Shown in pieces: positions 16,684 through 27,005 of a DNA stretch of 64,000 nt. Every line of letters begins with the position of its first letter. The stretch's first letter is position 1. Position numbers and translations under genes: made by a program. This DNA is from Coriobacteriaceae bacterium AM113-163 (GTDB lineage Bacteria > Actinomycetota > Coriobacteriia > Coriobacteriales > Coriobacteriaceae): positions 1-64,000 of the forward strand of contig JAQDWB010000010.1 in assembly GCA_027673765.1 (NCBI GenBank), written 5' to 3'. The notes beneath the pieces were generated by a model that worked only from the letters and a program-made list of their open reading frames with translations, was not told the DNA's origin and did not search any database.

Positions 16684-16849
16684 GTGTCACGAAAACGGCC
16701 TATTTACTACGTTTAAGCAATAGGGGTCGACCGCACCCGCCTATTTTGAAAATTACCAAGCTGTTTACCAGCGGTTTTATTTTCATAATGTCCGGTATGG
16801 TCGTGGGTATTCAACTAAACGTAGTAGATGGGCCCGTTTTGTGGCGCGA
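16684..16849. repeat. 166-bp long inverted repeat
   Basis: TACTACGTTTA at 16705-16715 is the exact complement of 16816-16826. Pairing continues imperfectly outward through AAAACGG blocks and inward to GGTCGACC/GGTCGTGG, so the element forms one long hairpin. It carries no gene and lies between two convergent genes. It resembles interspersed palindromic repeats rather than a standard terminator. Confidence 0.6.
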
Positions 16850-16893
16850 GCCTCAACCCGAGGGCGCTGTGGGCTAAAAACGGCCTAAAAGGA

Positions 16894-17241
16894 CTACTCT
16901 GCATTGATGCTGGCGATGAGGTCGTTGGCCTTTGCGGCAATTACTTGGTTGATGTCGGCCTGCAGCTCCTCGTAGACCGCTATGGCTCGCTCGCCGGCCG
17001 GCGTGAGCGTGGATCCGCGGGCGCCGTCGCGCTCGATGAGCTTGCAGCCCAGCTGGCCTTCGGCCTCGTTTACGATGCGCCAGGCCTTGGAATACGCCAT
17101 GCCCATGCTCTTGGCGGCACGGTTGAGCGAGTGTTCGTGGGCAATACCCTGCAGCAGCAAGACGCAGCCGTGGCCGAACACGCCCGGCAGGTCTTTGTCG
17201 CACGCTTGAATGACCAACTTTGCCGTCGTCTTGTACTTCAT
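16894..17241 (-). CDS. ModE-like winged-helix regulator (N-terminal domain only)
   Basis: A 115-residue protein with the LysR/ModE type DNA-binding fold: GCVLLLQGIAHEHSLNRAAK, MGMAYSKAWRIVNEAEGQLG, LIERDGARGSTLTPAGE. These are the helices and wing of the ModE N-terminal domain. The molybdate-binding domains are absent, so it may sense something else or only bind DNA. ATG 17241 is preferred to GTG 17250 because GGGGAG lies too close to the latter. It is divergent from guaB. Molybdate genes are not visible nearby, so its target is unknown. Confidence 0.8.
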   Translation of the reverse strand: MKYKTTAKLVIQACDKDLPGVFGHGCVLLLQGIAHEHSLNRAAKSMGMAYSKAWRIVNEAEGQLGCKLIERDGARGSTLTPAGERAIAVYEELQADINQVIAAKANDLIASINAE

Positions 17242-17326
17242 ACGCTCCACGTCTCCCCGCTAAAGTGTTTGCTGGGCAAACGCAAAGCCTGCGTCAAACC
17301 CTCGTGTGCTCTTTCTAAACCATGCA

Positions 17327-17355
17327 TTGTAGCAGTCAAAGTGCGTTAAGATACT
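17327..17355 (+). promoter_or_regulatory. Putative guaB promoter
   Basis: TTGTAG (17327-17332) and GATACT (17350-17355) are 17 bases apart, about 80 bases before the guaB start. Both hexamers depart from consensus. Confidence 0.35.
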
Positions 17356-17434
17356 TCCCCAGTATTGGGCGCCCAAGGTTGGGCTGGGTCCTACGAGGCC
17401 TGCAGCCGACCGGTCGCATGGAAAAAGGAGAAAC

Positions 17435-18946
17435 ATGGCTACGTTCTTTCCCGGTGAGTCCCACACGTTTTCGGAGTATCTGCTGGTCCCTGGTTACTCG
17501 TCCTCGCAGTGCATCCCCAACAACGTCTCTCTTAAGACGCCGCTAACCCGCTTTAAACGCGGTGAGAAGCCGGCAATCACCCTGAACATCCCCATGGTTT
17601 CCGCCATCATGCAGTCCGTCTCGGGCGTCGACATGGGTGTCGCGCTCGCTACCGAGGGTGGCCTGTCCTTCATTTACGGTTCCCAGGCTCCCGAGTCCGA
17701 GGCCGCTATGGTCAAGGCCGTCAAGGATCACAAGGCCGGCTTCGTTCAGTCCGATTCCACGCTGACCCCCGACATGACCATGGAGCAGGTCATCGAGCTC
17801 AAGGAGAAGACCGGTCACTCCACCATGCCGGTCACCGACGACGGCACTCCCAAGGGCAAGCTCCTGGGTATCGTCACCAGCCGTGACTATCGCCCCAGCC
17901 GCGATGACCACCAGAAGAAGGTCTCCGAGTTCATGACCCCGCGTGAGCAGCTCATCGTGGGCGATAAGAACATCAGCCTCAAGGTTGCCAACGACGTCAT
18001 TTGGGACAACAAGCTCAACGCCCTGCCTATTGTCGACGATAACGATCACCTTATGGGCATCGTCTTCCGCAAGGACTACGACAGCCACAAGACCAACCCC
18101 AACGAGCTGCTCGATAACGACAAGCGCTACATGGTCGGCGCCGGTATCAACACCCGCGACTATGCCGAGCGCGTGCCGCTGCTCATCGAGGCTGGCGCCG
18201 ATGTCCTGTGCATCGACTCCTCCGAGGGCTTCAGTGAGTGGCAGAAGCGCACCATCGAGTGGATTCGCGCCAACTACGGCGAGGACGTCAAGGTCGGTGC
18301 CGGTAACGTCGTCGACGCCGAGGGCTTCCGCTTCTTGGCCGACTGCGGTGCCGACTTCATCAAGGTCGGTATCGGCGGCGGTTCCATCTGCATCACTCGC
18401 GAGACCAAGGGTATCGGTCGTGGCCAGGCCACCGCGCTGATCGACGTCTGCCGCGCCCGTGACGAGTACTACGAGGAGACCGGCGTCTACGTGCCCGTGT
18501 GCTCCGACGGCGGTATCGTCTACGACTACCACATGACGCTCGCCCTTGCCATGGGTGCCGACTTTATGATGCTGGGCCGTTACTTCGCCCGCTTTGACGA
18601 GAGCCCGACCGAGCGAGTCAACGTCAACGGCCAGTACATGAAGGAGTACTGGGGCGAGGGTTCTGCGCGTGCCCGCAACTGGCAGCGCTACGACCTGGGC
18701 GGCGCGGCGAAGCTCAGCTTCGTCGAGGGCGTCGACTCCTACGTTCCCTATGCCGGTTCCCTCAAGGACGGCGTGGGCGGCACGCTCTACAAGGTCAAGT
18801 CCACGATGTGCAACTGCGGTGCCCTCTCGATCCCCGAGCTCCAGGAAAAGGCACGCCTGACCCTGGTCAGCTCCACCTCCATCGTCGAAGGCGGCGCCCA
18901 CGACGTCGTAGTCAAGGACTCCCAACAGAGCGTAACGTATCGATAA
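17435..18946 (+). CDS. guaB: IMP dehydrogenase
   Basis: A 503-residue enzyme oxidising IMP to XMP with NAD, the committed step of GMP synthesis. The TIM barrel begins [11 protein letters not shown]; two CBS domains interrupt it at about residues 105-230 ([27 protein letters not shown]). The catalytic loop is [20 protein letters not shown] with Cys319, and the flap region follows [25 protein letters not shown] precedes ATG 17435. A strong terminator follows, so it is a single-gene unit. Length and motifs are normal. Confidence 0.95.
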   Translation: MATFFPGESHTFSEYLLVPGYSSSQCIPNNVSLKTPLTRFKRGEKPAITLNIPMVSAIMQSVSGVDMGVALATEGGLSFIYGSQAPESEAAMVKAVKDHKAGFVQSDSTLTPDMTMEQVIELKEKTGHSTMPVTDDGTPKGKLLGIVTSRDYRPSRDDHQKKVSEFMTPREQLIVGDKNISLKVANDVIWDNKLNALPIVDDNDHLMGIVFRKDYDSHKTNPNELLDNDKRYMVGAGINTRDYAERVPLLIEAGADVLCIDSSEGFSEWQKRTIEWIRANYGEDVKVGAGNVVDAEGFRFLADCGADFIKVGIGGGSICITRETKGIGRGQATALIDVCRARDEYYEETGVYVPVCSDGGIVYDYHMTLALAMGADFMMLGRYFARFDESPTERVNVNGQYMKEYWGEGSARARNWQRYDLGGAAKLSFVEGVDSYVPYAGSLKDGVGGTLYKVKSTMCNCGALSIPELQEKARLTLVSSTSIVEGGAHDVVVKDSQQSVTYR

Positions 18947-18996
18947 GATAAGACCTGCACATAAAGGTTGAGCCTCAACCACGTTATTTAGATAAA

Positions 18997-19038
18997 GCGA
19001 GATGCCTGCAAGTCGCAGGCATCTCGCTTGTTGTATTT
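18997..19038 (+). terminator. guaB terminator
   Basis: A perfect 13-base stem (GCGAGATGCCTGC, loop AAGTC) followed by TTGTTGTATTT, about 50 bases after the guaB stop. Confidence 0.88.
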
Positions 19039-19064
19039 GCTATCATCAGTCGAGTTAACGATGT

Positions 19065-19182
19065 GGCGGGGCGTTCTTACCTTTGCTCGCTGCAAGTTCC
19101 GCACGAGCCGAAGAGCACTTAATGTGCTCTTCGTGCGAGCAGGACTGTCCGCAGCAGCGAGTAAAGGTAAGAACGCCCCGCC
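19065..19182 (+). promoter_or_regulatory. Long leader hairpin of leuS
   Basis: The arms 19065-19093 and 19154-19182 pair at 28 of 29 bases and enclose a second hairpin (GAAGAGCAC, loop TTAAT, GTGCTCTTC). The structure ends 15 bases before the leuS ribosome site. No T-box sequence (GGGTGGNACCGCG type) is present and there is no T-run, so it is not a T-box or a normal terminator. It could control RNA stability or translation, or be an inserted palindrome. Confidence 0.6.
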
Positions 19183-19208
19183 CCAACCCAGCTAACAAAG
19201 GAGCTGAT

Positions 19209-21785
19209 ATGTGCGATTGCACAGATCATAAGGATGAGATCCCTGCCTACGACGCGCAGGCCATTGAGTCCCGGTGGATGAAGGCCTGGGAGGACTCCAA
19301 CCTCTTTGCCGTCGACACCGACGCCAGCAAGCCCAAGAAGTACGTGCTCGAGATGTTCCCGTATCCGTCGGGCGACCTGCACATGGGCCACGCGCGCAAC
19401 TATACCATCGGCGATGCCATGGCCCGTCAGGCCCGCATGCGCGGCTACGATGTGCTGCACCCCATCGGCTTTGACGCCTTTGGCCTGCCTGCCGAGAACG
19501 CCGCCATCAAGCACAACACGCAGGCTGCCGCCTGGACGTATAAGAACATGGACCAGGCTCTCGCCACGATGAAGCGTATGGGCTTCTCCTACGATCTGGA
19601 TCGCATGGTCAAGACCTGCAGCCCCGATTATTACCGTTGGGGTCAGTGGATCTTTGAGAAGTTGTGGGAAAAGGGCCTGGTTTACCGCAAGAAGAACCCG
19701 GTCAACTGGTGCCCCACCTGCAAGACCGTTCTGGCCAACGAGCAGGTCACCGAGGGCAAGTGCTGGCGCTGCGGCACCGAGCCCGAGAAGCGCGACCTGG
19801 AGCAGTGGTACTTCAAGATTACCGAGTACTCTCAGGAGCTGCTCGATGACCTGGAGAAGCTCCCCGGCTGGCCCGAGCGCGTCAAGCAGATGCAGGCCAA
19901 CTGGATCGGTCGTTCCGAGGGCGCCGAGGTCGACTTTACCCTGTGCGACCAGGATGGCGAGCCCATCGAGGACGACGAGGGTAAGATCACCGTCTTCACC
20001 ACGCGAGCCGACACGCTCTTCGGTGTCTCCTTCTTTGTCCTGGCTCCCGAGTACGTGCGTCTGCACGAGCTCGTCGAGGGTACGGAGTACGAGGAGGCCG
20101 TGACCAAGATCGTCGAGGACTCCAAGCATATCTCCGCCGTCGAACGTGCCCAGGGCACCCTCGAGAAGCACGGTGCCTTTACCGGCCGCTACGTGGTGAA
20201 CCCGGTCAACGGCGAGAAGGTCCCCGTGTGGGTTGCCGACTACGTTGTTGCCGACTACGGCACCGGCGCCGTCATGGCCGTTCCCTGCGGCGACCAGCGC
20301 GACTTTGAGTTCGCACGCAAGTATGATTTGCCGATCGTGCCGATCATCCTGGACGATGACGACCGCGCAGCCGTCGAGGCTAACGGTGAGACCATCGATA
20401 CCTTCCATGCCGAGACCGTCGACTGGGATTGCGCCCATGCTGCCGAGGGCACGCTGGTCCAGTCCGGCAAGTACACCGGTATGCGCGGCGGCAAGCACTC
20501 CGAGGGCGAGGCTGCGATCGTGGCCGACCTCGAGGCCATGGGCTGCGGTCGTCGTAAGGTCGAGTTCCGTCTGCGCGACTGGCTCATTTCCCGCCAGCGC
20601 TATTGGGGCAACCCCATCCCGGCCATCCACTGCGAGCACTGCGGCATCGTGCCCGTGCCCGAGGACCAGCTGCCGGTGACGCTGCCCGAGAACCTTGACC
20701 TGGGCGCCGGCGAGACCCTCGCCGAGTGCAAGGAGTTCTACGAGACCACCTGCCCGGTCTGCGGCCGCCCGGCTAAGCGCGAGACCGATACCATGGACAC
20801 TTTCACCTGCTCCAGCTGGTATTACCTGCGCTATACCGACCCGCACAACACCGAGCTGCCCTTCTCCCGCGAGGCTGCCGATCGTTGGATGCCCGTCGAT
20901 AACTACATCGGCGGCATCGAGCACGCCATTCTGCACCTGCTCTACAGCCGCTTCTTTACCAAGGCACTGCGCGACCTGGGCCTGCTGAGTGTGGACGAGC
21001 CCTTCACCAACCTGCTGTGCCAGGGCATGGTCAAGGACGAGAACGGCGACACCATGTCCAAGTCCAAGGGCAACGTCGTGCCCCCGAGCTCGGTCATCGA
21101 GCCCTACGGCGCCGACACCATGCGTCTGGCGATCCTGTTTATCGCCCCGCCCGAGAAGGACTTCGACTGGGATCCCAAGGCTGTTGAGGGCGCCAACCGC
21201 TTCATCAAGCGCGCCTGGCGTATCGTGTGGCAGCTCGTCCAGTCCGGCGACGCCAACGTGGCCTTCGACAAGTCCGCGCTCGACGAGGTTGCGATGAAGC
21301 TCTATCGCGAGCGTCACCGGACCATCGCCAAGTGCACCGAGGACTTCGATCGCGGCCAGTTCAACACCGCCATCTCGGCCGTCATGGAACTCGTCAACGC
21401 GGCGAGCGCCTACCTCAACGCCACCGAGGGTACTGACCGCGACAAGGCTCTGTGCTACGGCGTGGCCAAGGACATCGTGAGCGTCCTGGCGCCCATCTGC
21501 CCGTTCTGGGCCGACGAGCTGTGGCACGAGGCGCTCGGCTGCGAGGGCAACGCCTACACCGCCGCCTGGCCCGAGTTCGACCTGGCCGAGTCCATCGAGG
21601 ATACGGTGCAGATCGTCGTTCAGGTGCTCGGCAAGGTCCGCGGCCGCATCGACGTCGCCCGCGACGCCTCCAACGAGGAGATGCAGGCTGCCGCCGAGGC
21701 TGCCGTCGCCAAGTGGCTCGAGGGCAAGACGGTCGTCAAGGCCATCTGCGTGCCCGGCAAGCTGGTCAACCTGGTGGTCAAGTAA
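19209..21785 (+). CDS. leuS: Leucyl-tRNA synthetase
   Basis: An 858-residue class Ia synthetase charging tRNA-Leu. Signature HIGH reads HMGH in [10 protein letters not shown] (near residue 60) and KMSKS reads TMSKS in [11 protein letters not shown] (near 616). A zinc-type CPTC/CWRC block, the large editing domain ([19 protein letters not shown], then [19 protein letters not shown]) and the C-terminal anticodon-binding part ([12 protein letters not shown]) are all present. AAAGGAG precedes ATG 19209; an upstream in-frame reading runs through the leader hairpin and is rejected. Normal length. Confidence 0.96.
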   Translation: MCDCTDHKDEIPAYDAQAIESRWMKAWEDSNLFAVDTDASKPKKYVLEMFPYPSGDLHMGHARNYTIGDAMARQARMRGYDVLHPIGFDAFGLPAENAAIKHNTQAAAWTYKNMDQALATMKRMGFSYDLDRMVKTCSPDYYRWGQWIFEKLWEKGLVYRKKNPVNWCPTCKTVLANEQVTEGKCWRCGTEPEKRDLEQWYFKITEYSQELLDDLEKLPGWPERVKQMQANWIGRSEGAEVDFTLCDQDGEPIEDDEGKITVFTTRADTLFGVSFFVLAPEYVRLHELVEGTEYEEAVTKIVEDSKHISAVERAQGTLEKHGAFTGRYVVNPVNGEKVPVWVADYVVADYGTGAVMAVPCGDQRDFEFARKYDLPIVPIILDDDDRAAVEANGETIDTFHAETVDWDCAHAAEGTLVQSGKYTGMRGGKHSEGEAAIVADLEAMGCGRRKVEFRLRDWLISRQRYWGNPIPAIHCEHCGIVPVPEDQLPVTLPENLDLGAGETLAECKEFYETTCPVCGRPAKRETDTMDTFTCSSWYYLRYTDPHNTELPFSREAADRWMPVDNYIGGIEHAILHLLYSRFFTKALRDLGLLSVDEPFTNLLCQGMVKDENGDTMSKSKGNVVPPSSVIEPYGADTMRLAILFIAPPEKDFDWDPKAVEGANRFIKRAWRIVWQLVQSGDANVAFDKSALDEVAMKLYRERHRTIAKCTEDFDRGQFNTAISAVMELVNAASAYLNATEGTDRDKALCYGVAKDIVSVLAPICPFWADELWHEALGCEGNAYTAAWPEFDLAESIEDTVQIVVQVLGKVRGRIDVARDASNEEMQAAAEAAVAKWLEGKTVVKAICVPGKLVNLVVK

Positions 21786-21813
21786 GCGCTGCGCGCTTAG
21801 CTGACGCATTAAA

Positions 21814-21850
21814 GACGAGGGGCGATCCGGTTGGGTCGTCCCTCGTTTTG
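21814..21850 (+). terminator. leuS terminator
   Basis: ACGAGGGGCGATCC pairs with its near-complement around a GGTT loop and runs into CGTTTTGTTT, about 30 bases after the leuS stop. Confidence 0.8.
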
Positions 21851-21927
21851 TTTAGCCTGGCCGCGGTCAATTGTCCTATTCTTGTGGAGAAGCTGTGCGC
21901 ACGCTGACCTGCAGATTCGTACTGTGC

Positions 21928-21956
21928 TTGCACGTTTCCGCAGCTATTGGTATAGT
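21928..21956 (+). promoter_or_regulatory. Promoter of the rimP-nusA-infB operon
   Basis: TTGCAC (21928-21933), a 17-base spacer and TATAGT (21951-21956) make a good vegetative promoter. The predicted start near 21963 lies just before the attenuator. Confidence 0.7.
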
Positions 21957-21981
21957 TTGCTTGCAAATGAAGTTGTATTGA

Positions 21982-22013
21982 AAGAAGTGGGGTTTCGGCC
22001 CCGCTTCTTTTTT
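21982..22013 (+). terminator. Attenuator in the rimP-nusA leader
   Basis: An 11-base stem (AAGAAGTGGGG, loop TTTCGG) is followed by six Ts. It lies between the promoter and rimP, ending 8 bases before the GGAGG ribosome site, so it must be read through to express the operon. Control by NusA, which acts on hairpin terminators, is plausible but inferred. Confidence 0.75.
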
Positions 22014-22033
22014 GTATGGATGGAGGTGCCGCA

Positions 22034-22528
22034 ATGGTCAAGACCAAGACCGAGCAGGCGATCATCGACGCGCTCGAGGCCGTCGCTCCCCAGCACGATA
22101 TCGACATCGTCGACGTCGAGCTCGTGGGTGCCACCAAGGCCCCCTGCGTGCGCGTGCGTATCGAGGGTGCCGAGGGTCAGAGCCTGTCGCTCAACGACGT
22201 CACGGCCAACACCAAGTGGGTCGGCGATGTGATTGAGGAGCTCGACCCCATCTCTTCGAGCTATACGCTCGAGGTGTCGAGCCCGGGTATGGCGCGCCCG
22301 CTGCGCCGCCCGAGTGATTTTGCCCGCTTTGTGGGCGAAAACTGCGAGCTCACCTCCACCGCCACCGAGGGCCGTCGCAAGTACGCCGGCAAGATTGCCG
22401 CCGCCACCGAGTCGAACGTGACCCTCGAGCTCGAGGACGGCGAGTCCGTCACCCTCGAATTCTGCGATGTTAAAAAGTGCAAGTTGAAGCCCACCTACGA
22501 CTTCAAGCCCGCGAAGGAAGGAAAGTAA
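22034..22528 (+). CDS. rimP: Ribosome maturation factor RimP
   Basis: A 164-residue protein needed for 30S subunit maturation. The N-terminal alpha/beta domain has DIVDVELVGATKAPCVRVRI, the linker has YTLEVSSPGMARPLRRPSDF (the RimP hallmark), and the C-terminal SH3-like domain follows. ATG 22034 has GGAGG upstream. First gene of the operon with nusA one base downstream, the usual bacterial order. Confidence 0.95.
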   Translation: MVKTKTEQAIIDALEAVAPQHDIDIVDVELVGATKAPCVRVRIEGAEGQSLSLNDVTANTKWVGDVIEELDPISSSYTLEVSSPGMARPLRRPSDFARFVGENCELTSTATEGRRKYAGKIAAATESNVTLELEDGESVTLEFCDVKKCKLKPTYDFKPAKEGK

Positions 22529-22529
22529 G

Positions 22530-23777
22530 ATGGCAGCATCCGACATGATGTCCGCCCTGATGGAGCTTTGCCAGGAGAAGCACATCGACCAGCTCTACCT
22601 GATCGACCGCCTGGAGCAGTCGCTCGCCAAGAGCTATGCCGAGATCTTGCATCTTGAGTGGGGCGCCAAGGTGACCATCGACCGCACCACCGGCAAGATC
22701 TACGTCTACCGCCTGGAGCCGATCGACGATTCCATGGACGAGGAGGGCAACTTCACCGAGTTCGAGGAGATCGACGTCACCCCCAAGAACACGAGCCGCA
22801 TCGCCGCCCAGCACGCTAAGGCCGAGATCAACGCCATCGTGCGCAACTCCGCCCGCGAGCAGATCTACGAGGAGTTTTCCGGCCGCATCGGTGACCTCAT
22901 CAGCGGTACCGTGCTGCAGTCCACGCCCGACTTCACGATCGTCAAGATTCGCGAAGGCGTCGAGGCCGAGCTTCCGCACTTCGATCAGCGCCGTTACGAG
23001 AACGAGCGCAACGAGCGTCCGATGGGCGAGCGCTACCTGCACAACCAGCATATCAAGGCCGTGATCATTGACGTTCGCGACCCCAACTCCAACCTGCAGC
23101 CGGTTCGTGGCGAGCACAGCCGTCCGCCGATTGTCATCTCCCGTACCCACCCCGAGCTCATGCGTCGTCTGTTTGAGCAGGAGGTGCCCGAGATCTATGA
23201 GGGCACCGTCCAGATCAAGTCGATCGCCCGCGAGCCCGGCCAGCGTTCCAAGGTCGCTGTCCACTCGCTCGACGACCGCCTGGATCCCGTGGGTGCCTGC
23301 GTCGGCCCCAAGGGCAGCCGTGTTCGCGCTGTCGTGGGCGAGCTCCGTGGCGAGCGCGTCGATGTCATCCTGTGGGATGCCGATCCTGCCGTCTACGTCG
23401 CCAACGCCCTGTCGCCTGCTAAGGTCACCCGCGTCCTCATCGACGAGGAGAAGGCCTACGCCGGCGTCATCGTGCCCGATGACCAGCTGTCCCTTGCCAT
23501 CGGCAAGGAGGGCCAGAACGCCCGCCTCGCCGCGCGCCTGACCGGCTGGCACATCGACATTAAGTCCGAGACGCTTGCCGCCGACATCCTCAAGAACGTT
23601 CCCGTTCACGAGGAGCCCGCCGCCGACCTGATCGGTGACGAGGAGGACGAGGACGTCCGCCGCTGCGAGTACGTGTCCGAGGACGGCATCCAGTGCCGCA
23701 ACCAGGCTCGTCCCGGCTCCCGTTTCTGCGGTGTCCACGACACCGACGCCTTCGATGATGCGGAGGACCTGATCTAG
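22530..23777 (+). CDS. nusA: Transcription factor NusA with C-terminal zinc-finger-like tail
   Basis: A 415-residue RNA-polymerase-binding elongation and termination factor. Order: N-terminal domain (1-125), S1 (about 130-200, [26 protein letters not shown]), KH1 and KH2 (about 225-350, with [20 protein letters not shown] and [19 protein letters not shown]). After KH2 an acidic linker leads to an unusual tail with C379, C389, C400 and H403 spaced like a small zinc finger (RRC...GIQC...GSRFCGVH). Such tails are not part of standard NusA. Starts one base after rimP. A ylxR gene, often found next, is absent. Confidence 0.95.
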   Translation: MAASDMMSALMELCQEKHIDQLYLIDRLEQSLAKSYAEILHLEWGAKVTIDRTTGKIYVYRLEPIDDSMDEEGNFTEFEEIDVTPKNTSRIAAQHAKAEINAIVRNSAREQIYEEFSGRIGDLISGTVLQSTPDFTIVKIREGVEAELPHFDQRRYENERNERPMGERYLHNQHIKAVIIDVRDPNSNLQPVRGEHSRPPIVISRTHPELMRRLFEQEVPEIYEGTVQIKSIAREPGQRSKVAVHSLDDRLDPVGACVGPKGSRVRAVVGELRGERVDVILWDADPAVYVANALSPAKVTRVLIDEEKAYAGVIVPDDQLSLAIGKEGQNARLAARLTGWHIDIKSETLAADILKNVPVHEEPAADLIGDEEDEDVRRCEYVSEDGIQCRNQARPGSRFCGVHDTDAFDDAEDLI

Positions 23778-23785
23778 CGCGCGGT

Positions 23786-23808
23786 CGCGCCGGGCGGGTC
23801 CCGGCGCG
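23786..23808 (+). other. GC hairpin between nusA and infB
   Basis: A perfect 9-base stem (CGCGCCGGG, loop CGGGT) without T-run. It may pause polymerase or mark RNA processing; read-through to infB is expected since no promoter is evident. Confidence 0.4.
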
Positions 23809-23868
23809 TCTCCCACGCTCGTTCAGTCTCTAGGCACCCAAGGTGCCAGAAAGGGTAGGTGAAGTCAT

Positions 23869-26583
23869 ATGGCAAAAGTCCGTGTGTCCACCCTGGCCAA
23901 AGAGTTCGGCATGACCTCCAAGGAACTGATGGGTCATCTCGCCGAAATGAAGATTCCCGCTAAGTCCGCGTCCTCCACTTTGGAGGACGCCTATGTCGCC
24001 ATGGTCCGCAAGCAGCTCGCCTCGGTGATCGAGGCCCGCGCTCAGGAAGTCGAGGCCGCCAAGCAGGCCGAGGAGCAGGCAGCTGCCGCCGAGGAGGCCG
24101 CACGCGCCGCCGAGGCCGAGCGCGAGCGCATCGCCGCCGAGAAGGCCCGCGAGGAGGAGCGCCGCCAGTTTGCCGCAGCCCAGGCTGCCGAGGAGGCTGC
24201 CCGCGCCGAGGCCGAGGCCAAGAGGAAGGCCGAGCAGGAGCGCCTTGCCCGCGAGAAGGAGGAGGCTGCCCGCGAGGCCCAGCGCCGCGCCGTTCCCGCT
24301 TCCGACTCCGGTTCGCGCTTCCGTTCGCTGCTCGACCAGATCGCCGCACAGGAGACCGTGCTCAAGGAGAAGAAGGACGCCGAGGACAAGGCCAAGGCCG
24401 AGCGCGCCGCCGAGCGCGGTAAGCGTCGTGGCGGCAACAACGACCGCCGCGGTGGCCGTCGTAACGATCGCAACGCTTCCGACAACAACTCCGAGCGCAA
24501 CGCCTCCGAGAGCCGTCCGCACAGCCATCGCACCAACGCCAGCAACAACGTCGCTGCCGGCATGGACTTCCCCAACCCCGATAAGCAGGGCAAGGGCAAG
24601 AAGCGCAAGGGCGGTCACAACAACGAAGAGGACCACTACAGCCGCATGGCTCGCGAGGCCGAGGAGTACAGCCGCGAGAAGGTGCTCGAGGAGGCTCGTG
24701 CCGCCGTCGAGGAGGCCTCTCGTGAGTCCACCGGTCGCCGCAAGAAGCGCAAGGAGAAGCGTGAGCGCGAGGCTGCCAAGGCTCAGGAGGAGCGCAAGAT
24801 AGAGGAGGCATTGGCCCAGGGCGTGAACCCCGAGGAACTCGATGCCATCAAGGTCTCCCAGGGTGTTACGGTCCAGGAGCTTGCCGAGGCTCTCGACGTT
24901 CCGGCCAACGACATCATCAAGCGCCTGTTCCTGCTGGGTACGCCGCTCACCATGACACAGTCCATGTCCGACGACCTCGTCGAGCTCGTTGCCGACGACC
25001 TGGGCCGTCAGATCAAGATCATCACCCCCGAGGAGGAGAACACCTTCTCGTTCTACGACGATCCCGCCGACCTTAAGCCGCGCGCACCGGTCGTCACCGT
25101 CATGGGCCACGTCGACCACGGCAAGACGAGCCTCCTCGACGCCATCCGTCACACCGGCGTCGCTGCCGGCGAGGCGGGCGGCATCACGCAGGCCATCGGT
25201 GCTTCGCAGGTTATGATCAACGACCGCAAGATCACCTTCATCGATACCCCGGGTCACGCTACCTTTACGGCCATGCGTGCCCGTGGTGCCAAGGTGACCG
25301 ACATCGTTATTCTGATCGTGGCTGCCGACGACGGCGTCATGCCCCAGACGGTCGAGTCGATCAACCACGCCAAGGCCGCCGGCGTACCCATCGTCGTTGC
25401 CGTCAACAAGATCGATAAGCCGGGTGCCAACCCCGACCGCGTGCGCCAGGAGCTCACCGAGTACGGCATCATCCCCGAGGAGTGGGGCGGACAGAACATG
25501 TTCGTCAATATCTCGGCCAAGCAGAAGATCGGTATCGACGACCTGCTCGAGACCGTCCTGCTCCAGGCCGACGTGCTCGAGCTCAAGGCCAACCCCGATA
25601 CGTTCGCTTCGGGCAACGTCCTCGAGGCTAAGCTCGACAAGGGCCGCGGCTCGGTTGCCACCGTGCTCGTGACCCGCGGTACCCTGCACGTGGGCGATAC
25701 GCTGGTCGCCGGCCTTACCTACGGCCGCGTCCGCGCCATGCTCGACCCCAAGGGCAACGCCGTCACCGAGGCCGGTCCCTCCGACGCCGTCGAGATTCTG
25801 GGCCTGCAGTCCGTCCCCAACGCCGGCGATGAGTTCCGCGTGTTCGAGGACGAGCGCGAGGCTCGCGCCCTGGCCGACGAGCGTTCGCTCAAGGCCCGCA
25901 TCGAGGAGCAGAGCCGCGTGAAGCATGTGACGCTCGAGAACCTCTTCGAGACCATCGCCGACGCCGAGGTCAAGGAGCTCAACCTGATCATCAAGGCCGA
26001 CGTCCAGGGTTCCATCGAGGCCCTTCAGGACTCGCTCGACAAGATGGATCAGTCCGAGGTCCGCATCAACACGATCCACTCCGCCGTTGGCGCCATCAAC
26101 GAGACCGACGTCGTCCTGGCCGACGCCTCCAACGCCATCATCATCGGCTTTGGTGTGCGTCCCGACGGCAAGGCTCGCTCCGCTGCCGAGCGCGAGGGCG
26201 TCGAGATCCGTTGCTACGACGTCATCTACAAGTGCCTCGAGGAGCTCGACGCCGCCCGTATCGGCATGCTCAAGCCCACCGAGGTCGAGGTCTCCACGGG
26301 TACCGCGACCGTCCTGGACACCTTCAAGGTGCCCAAAGTCGGTATCGCCGCCGGTGTCCGTGTCGAAGAGGGCGAGATCGCCGCGACCGATTCCGTGCGT
26401 CTGGTGCGCGACGGCATCGTGGTCTTTAACGGCAAGATCGCCTCGATGCGCCACTACAAGGACGAGGCCAAGAGCCTCAAGAGCGGTTCCGAGGGCGGCA
26501 TTGGCCTGGAGAACTTCCAGGACATCAAGCCCGGCGACCAGATCGAGGGTTATCGCATCGACCAGGTTGCCCGTACCGAGTAG
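23869..26583 (+). CDS. infB: Translation initiation factor IF-2
   Basis: A 904-residue GTPase that brings initiator tRNA to the 30S subunit. An N-terminal IF2_N domain ([19 protein letters not shown]) is followed by about 170 residues of Ala/Glu/Arg-rich coiled coil, then an Arg/Asn-rich basic stretch ([19 protein letters not shown]), a second IF2_N domain ([20 protein letters not shown]) and the G domain with GHVDHGKT (413-420), DTPGHATF and NKIDKPGAN. Domains II-IV follow. ATG 23869. Longer than E. coli IF2 alpha only in the linker. Confidence 0.96.
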   Translation: MAKVRVSTLAKEFGMTSKELMGHLAEMKIPAKSASSTLEDAYVAMVRKQLASVIEARAQEVEAAKQAEEQAAAAEEAARAAEAERERIAAEKAREEERRQFAAAQAAEEAARAEAEAKRKAEQERLAREKEEAAREAQRRAVPASDSGSRFRSLLDQIAAQETVLKEKKDAEDKAKAERAAERGKRRGGNNDRRGGRRNDRNASDNNSERNASESRPHSHRTNASNNVAAGMDFPNPDKQGKGKKRKGGHNNEEDHYSRMAREAEEYSREKVLEEARAAVEEASRESTGRRKKRKEKREREAAKAQEERKIEEALAQGVNPEELDAIKVSQGVTVQELAEALDVPANDIIKRLFLLGTPLTMTQSMSDDLVELVADDLGRQIKIITPEEENTFSFYDDPADLKPRAPVVTVMGHVDHGKTSLLDAIRHTGVAAGEAGGITQAIGASQVMINDRKITFIDTPGHATFTAMRARGAKVTDIVILIVAADDGVMPQTVESINHAKAAGVPIVVAVNKIDKPGANPDRVRQELTEYGIIPEEWGGQNMFVNISAKQKIGIDDLLETVLLQADVLELKANPDTFASGNVLEAKLDKGRGSVATVLVTRGTLHVGDTLVAGLTYGRVRAMLDPKGNAVTEAGPSDAVEILGLQSVPNAGDEFRVFEDEREARALADERSLKARIEEQSRVKHVTLENLFETIADAEVKELNLIIKADVQGSIEALQDSLDKMDQSEVRINTIHSAVGAINETDVVLADASNAIIIGFGVRPDGKARSAAEREGVEIRCYDVIYKCLEELDAARIGMLKPTEVEVSTGTATVLDTFKVPKVGIAAGVRVEEGEIAATDSVRLVRDGIVVFNGKIASMRHYKDEAKSLKSGSEGGIGLENFQDIKPGDQIEGYRIDQVARTE

Positions 26584-26594
26584 GGGGTAGCGCT

Positions 26595-27005
26595 ATGAAG
26601 CAAACGCAGGCAACCCGCCGTCTGGGCGAGCAGCTTCGCGAGAAGCTCGGTTATATCCTGCTCTTTGAGGTTTCCGATCCGCGTCTCGACCTGGTTACTT
26701 TGACCGCGGTCGAGGTCGCGGTGGACCGTTCGTTCGCGCGTGTGTTCGTGTCGTGCGATGCGAGCCGCTACGACGAGGTCATGGAGGCGCTCGCAAGCGC
26801 CAAGGGCCGTATTCGCAGCCTGTTGGCTCGCTCGCTCGATTGGCGTGTTACGCCCGAGCTCGATTTTCGCATCGATCGCTCGACCGATGAGGCCGAGCGC
26901 ATCACGCGTGCGCTGGAAAACGTTCCCGCCACGCTTGCGATCGAAAAGGACGAGGACGGCTATCCGATAGCGGATGCCGCCCAGGAGGCAGCTTTAGATG
27001 ACTAA
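26595..27005 (+). CDS. rbfA: Ribosome-binding factor A
   Basis: A 136-residue KH-like 30S maturation and cold-shock factor: RLGEQLREKLGYILLFEVSDPRL, LVTLTAVEVAVDRSFARVFV and LDFRIDRSTDEAERI are family blocks. It lies 11 bases after infB and overlaps the nrnA start by eight bases. No anomalies. Confidence 0.93.
   Translation: MKQTQATRRLGEQLREKLGYILLFEVSDPRLDLVTLTAVEVAVDRSFARVFVSCDASRYDEVMEALASAKGRIRSLLARSLDWRVTPELDFRIDRSTDEAERITRALENVPATLAIEKDEDGYPIADAAQEAALDD

Noticed and set aside
17543..18982. A 479-codon open frame antisense to guaB
   Set aside because: Shadow of guaB, which has all catalytic motifs; the antisense product is low-complexity.
19065..19182. T-box riboswitch for leuS
   Set aside because: No T-box consensus bulge, no specifier-loop context and no terminator; only a long hairpin.
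19119..21809. An 896-codon open frame antisense to leuS
   Set aside because: Follows from GC-rich codon periodicity of leuS; the translated protein is Leu/Val/Gly/His-rich with no family resemblance and no ribosome site.
24040..24300. Tandem repeat / CRISPR-like periodicity
   Set aside because: The repetition is the Ala/Glu/Arg-rich coiled coil of IF-2, coding and irregular.
23830..26454. An 874-codon open frame antisense to infB
   Set aside because: Same codon-bias shadow effect; low-complexity product and no start signals.
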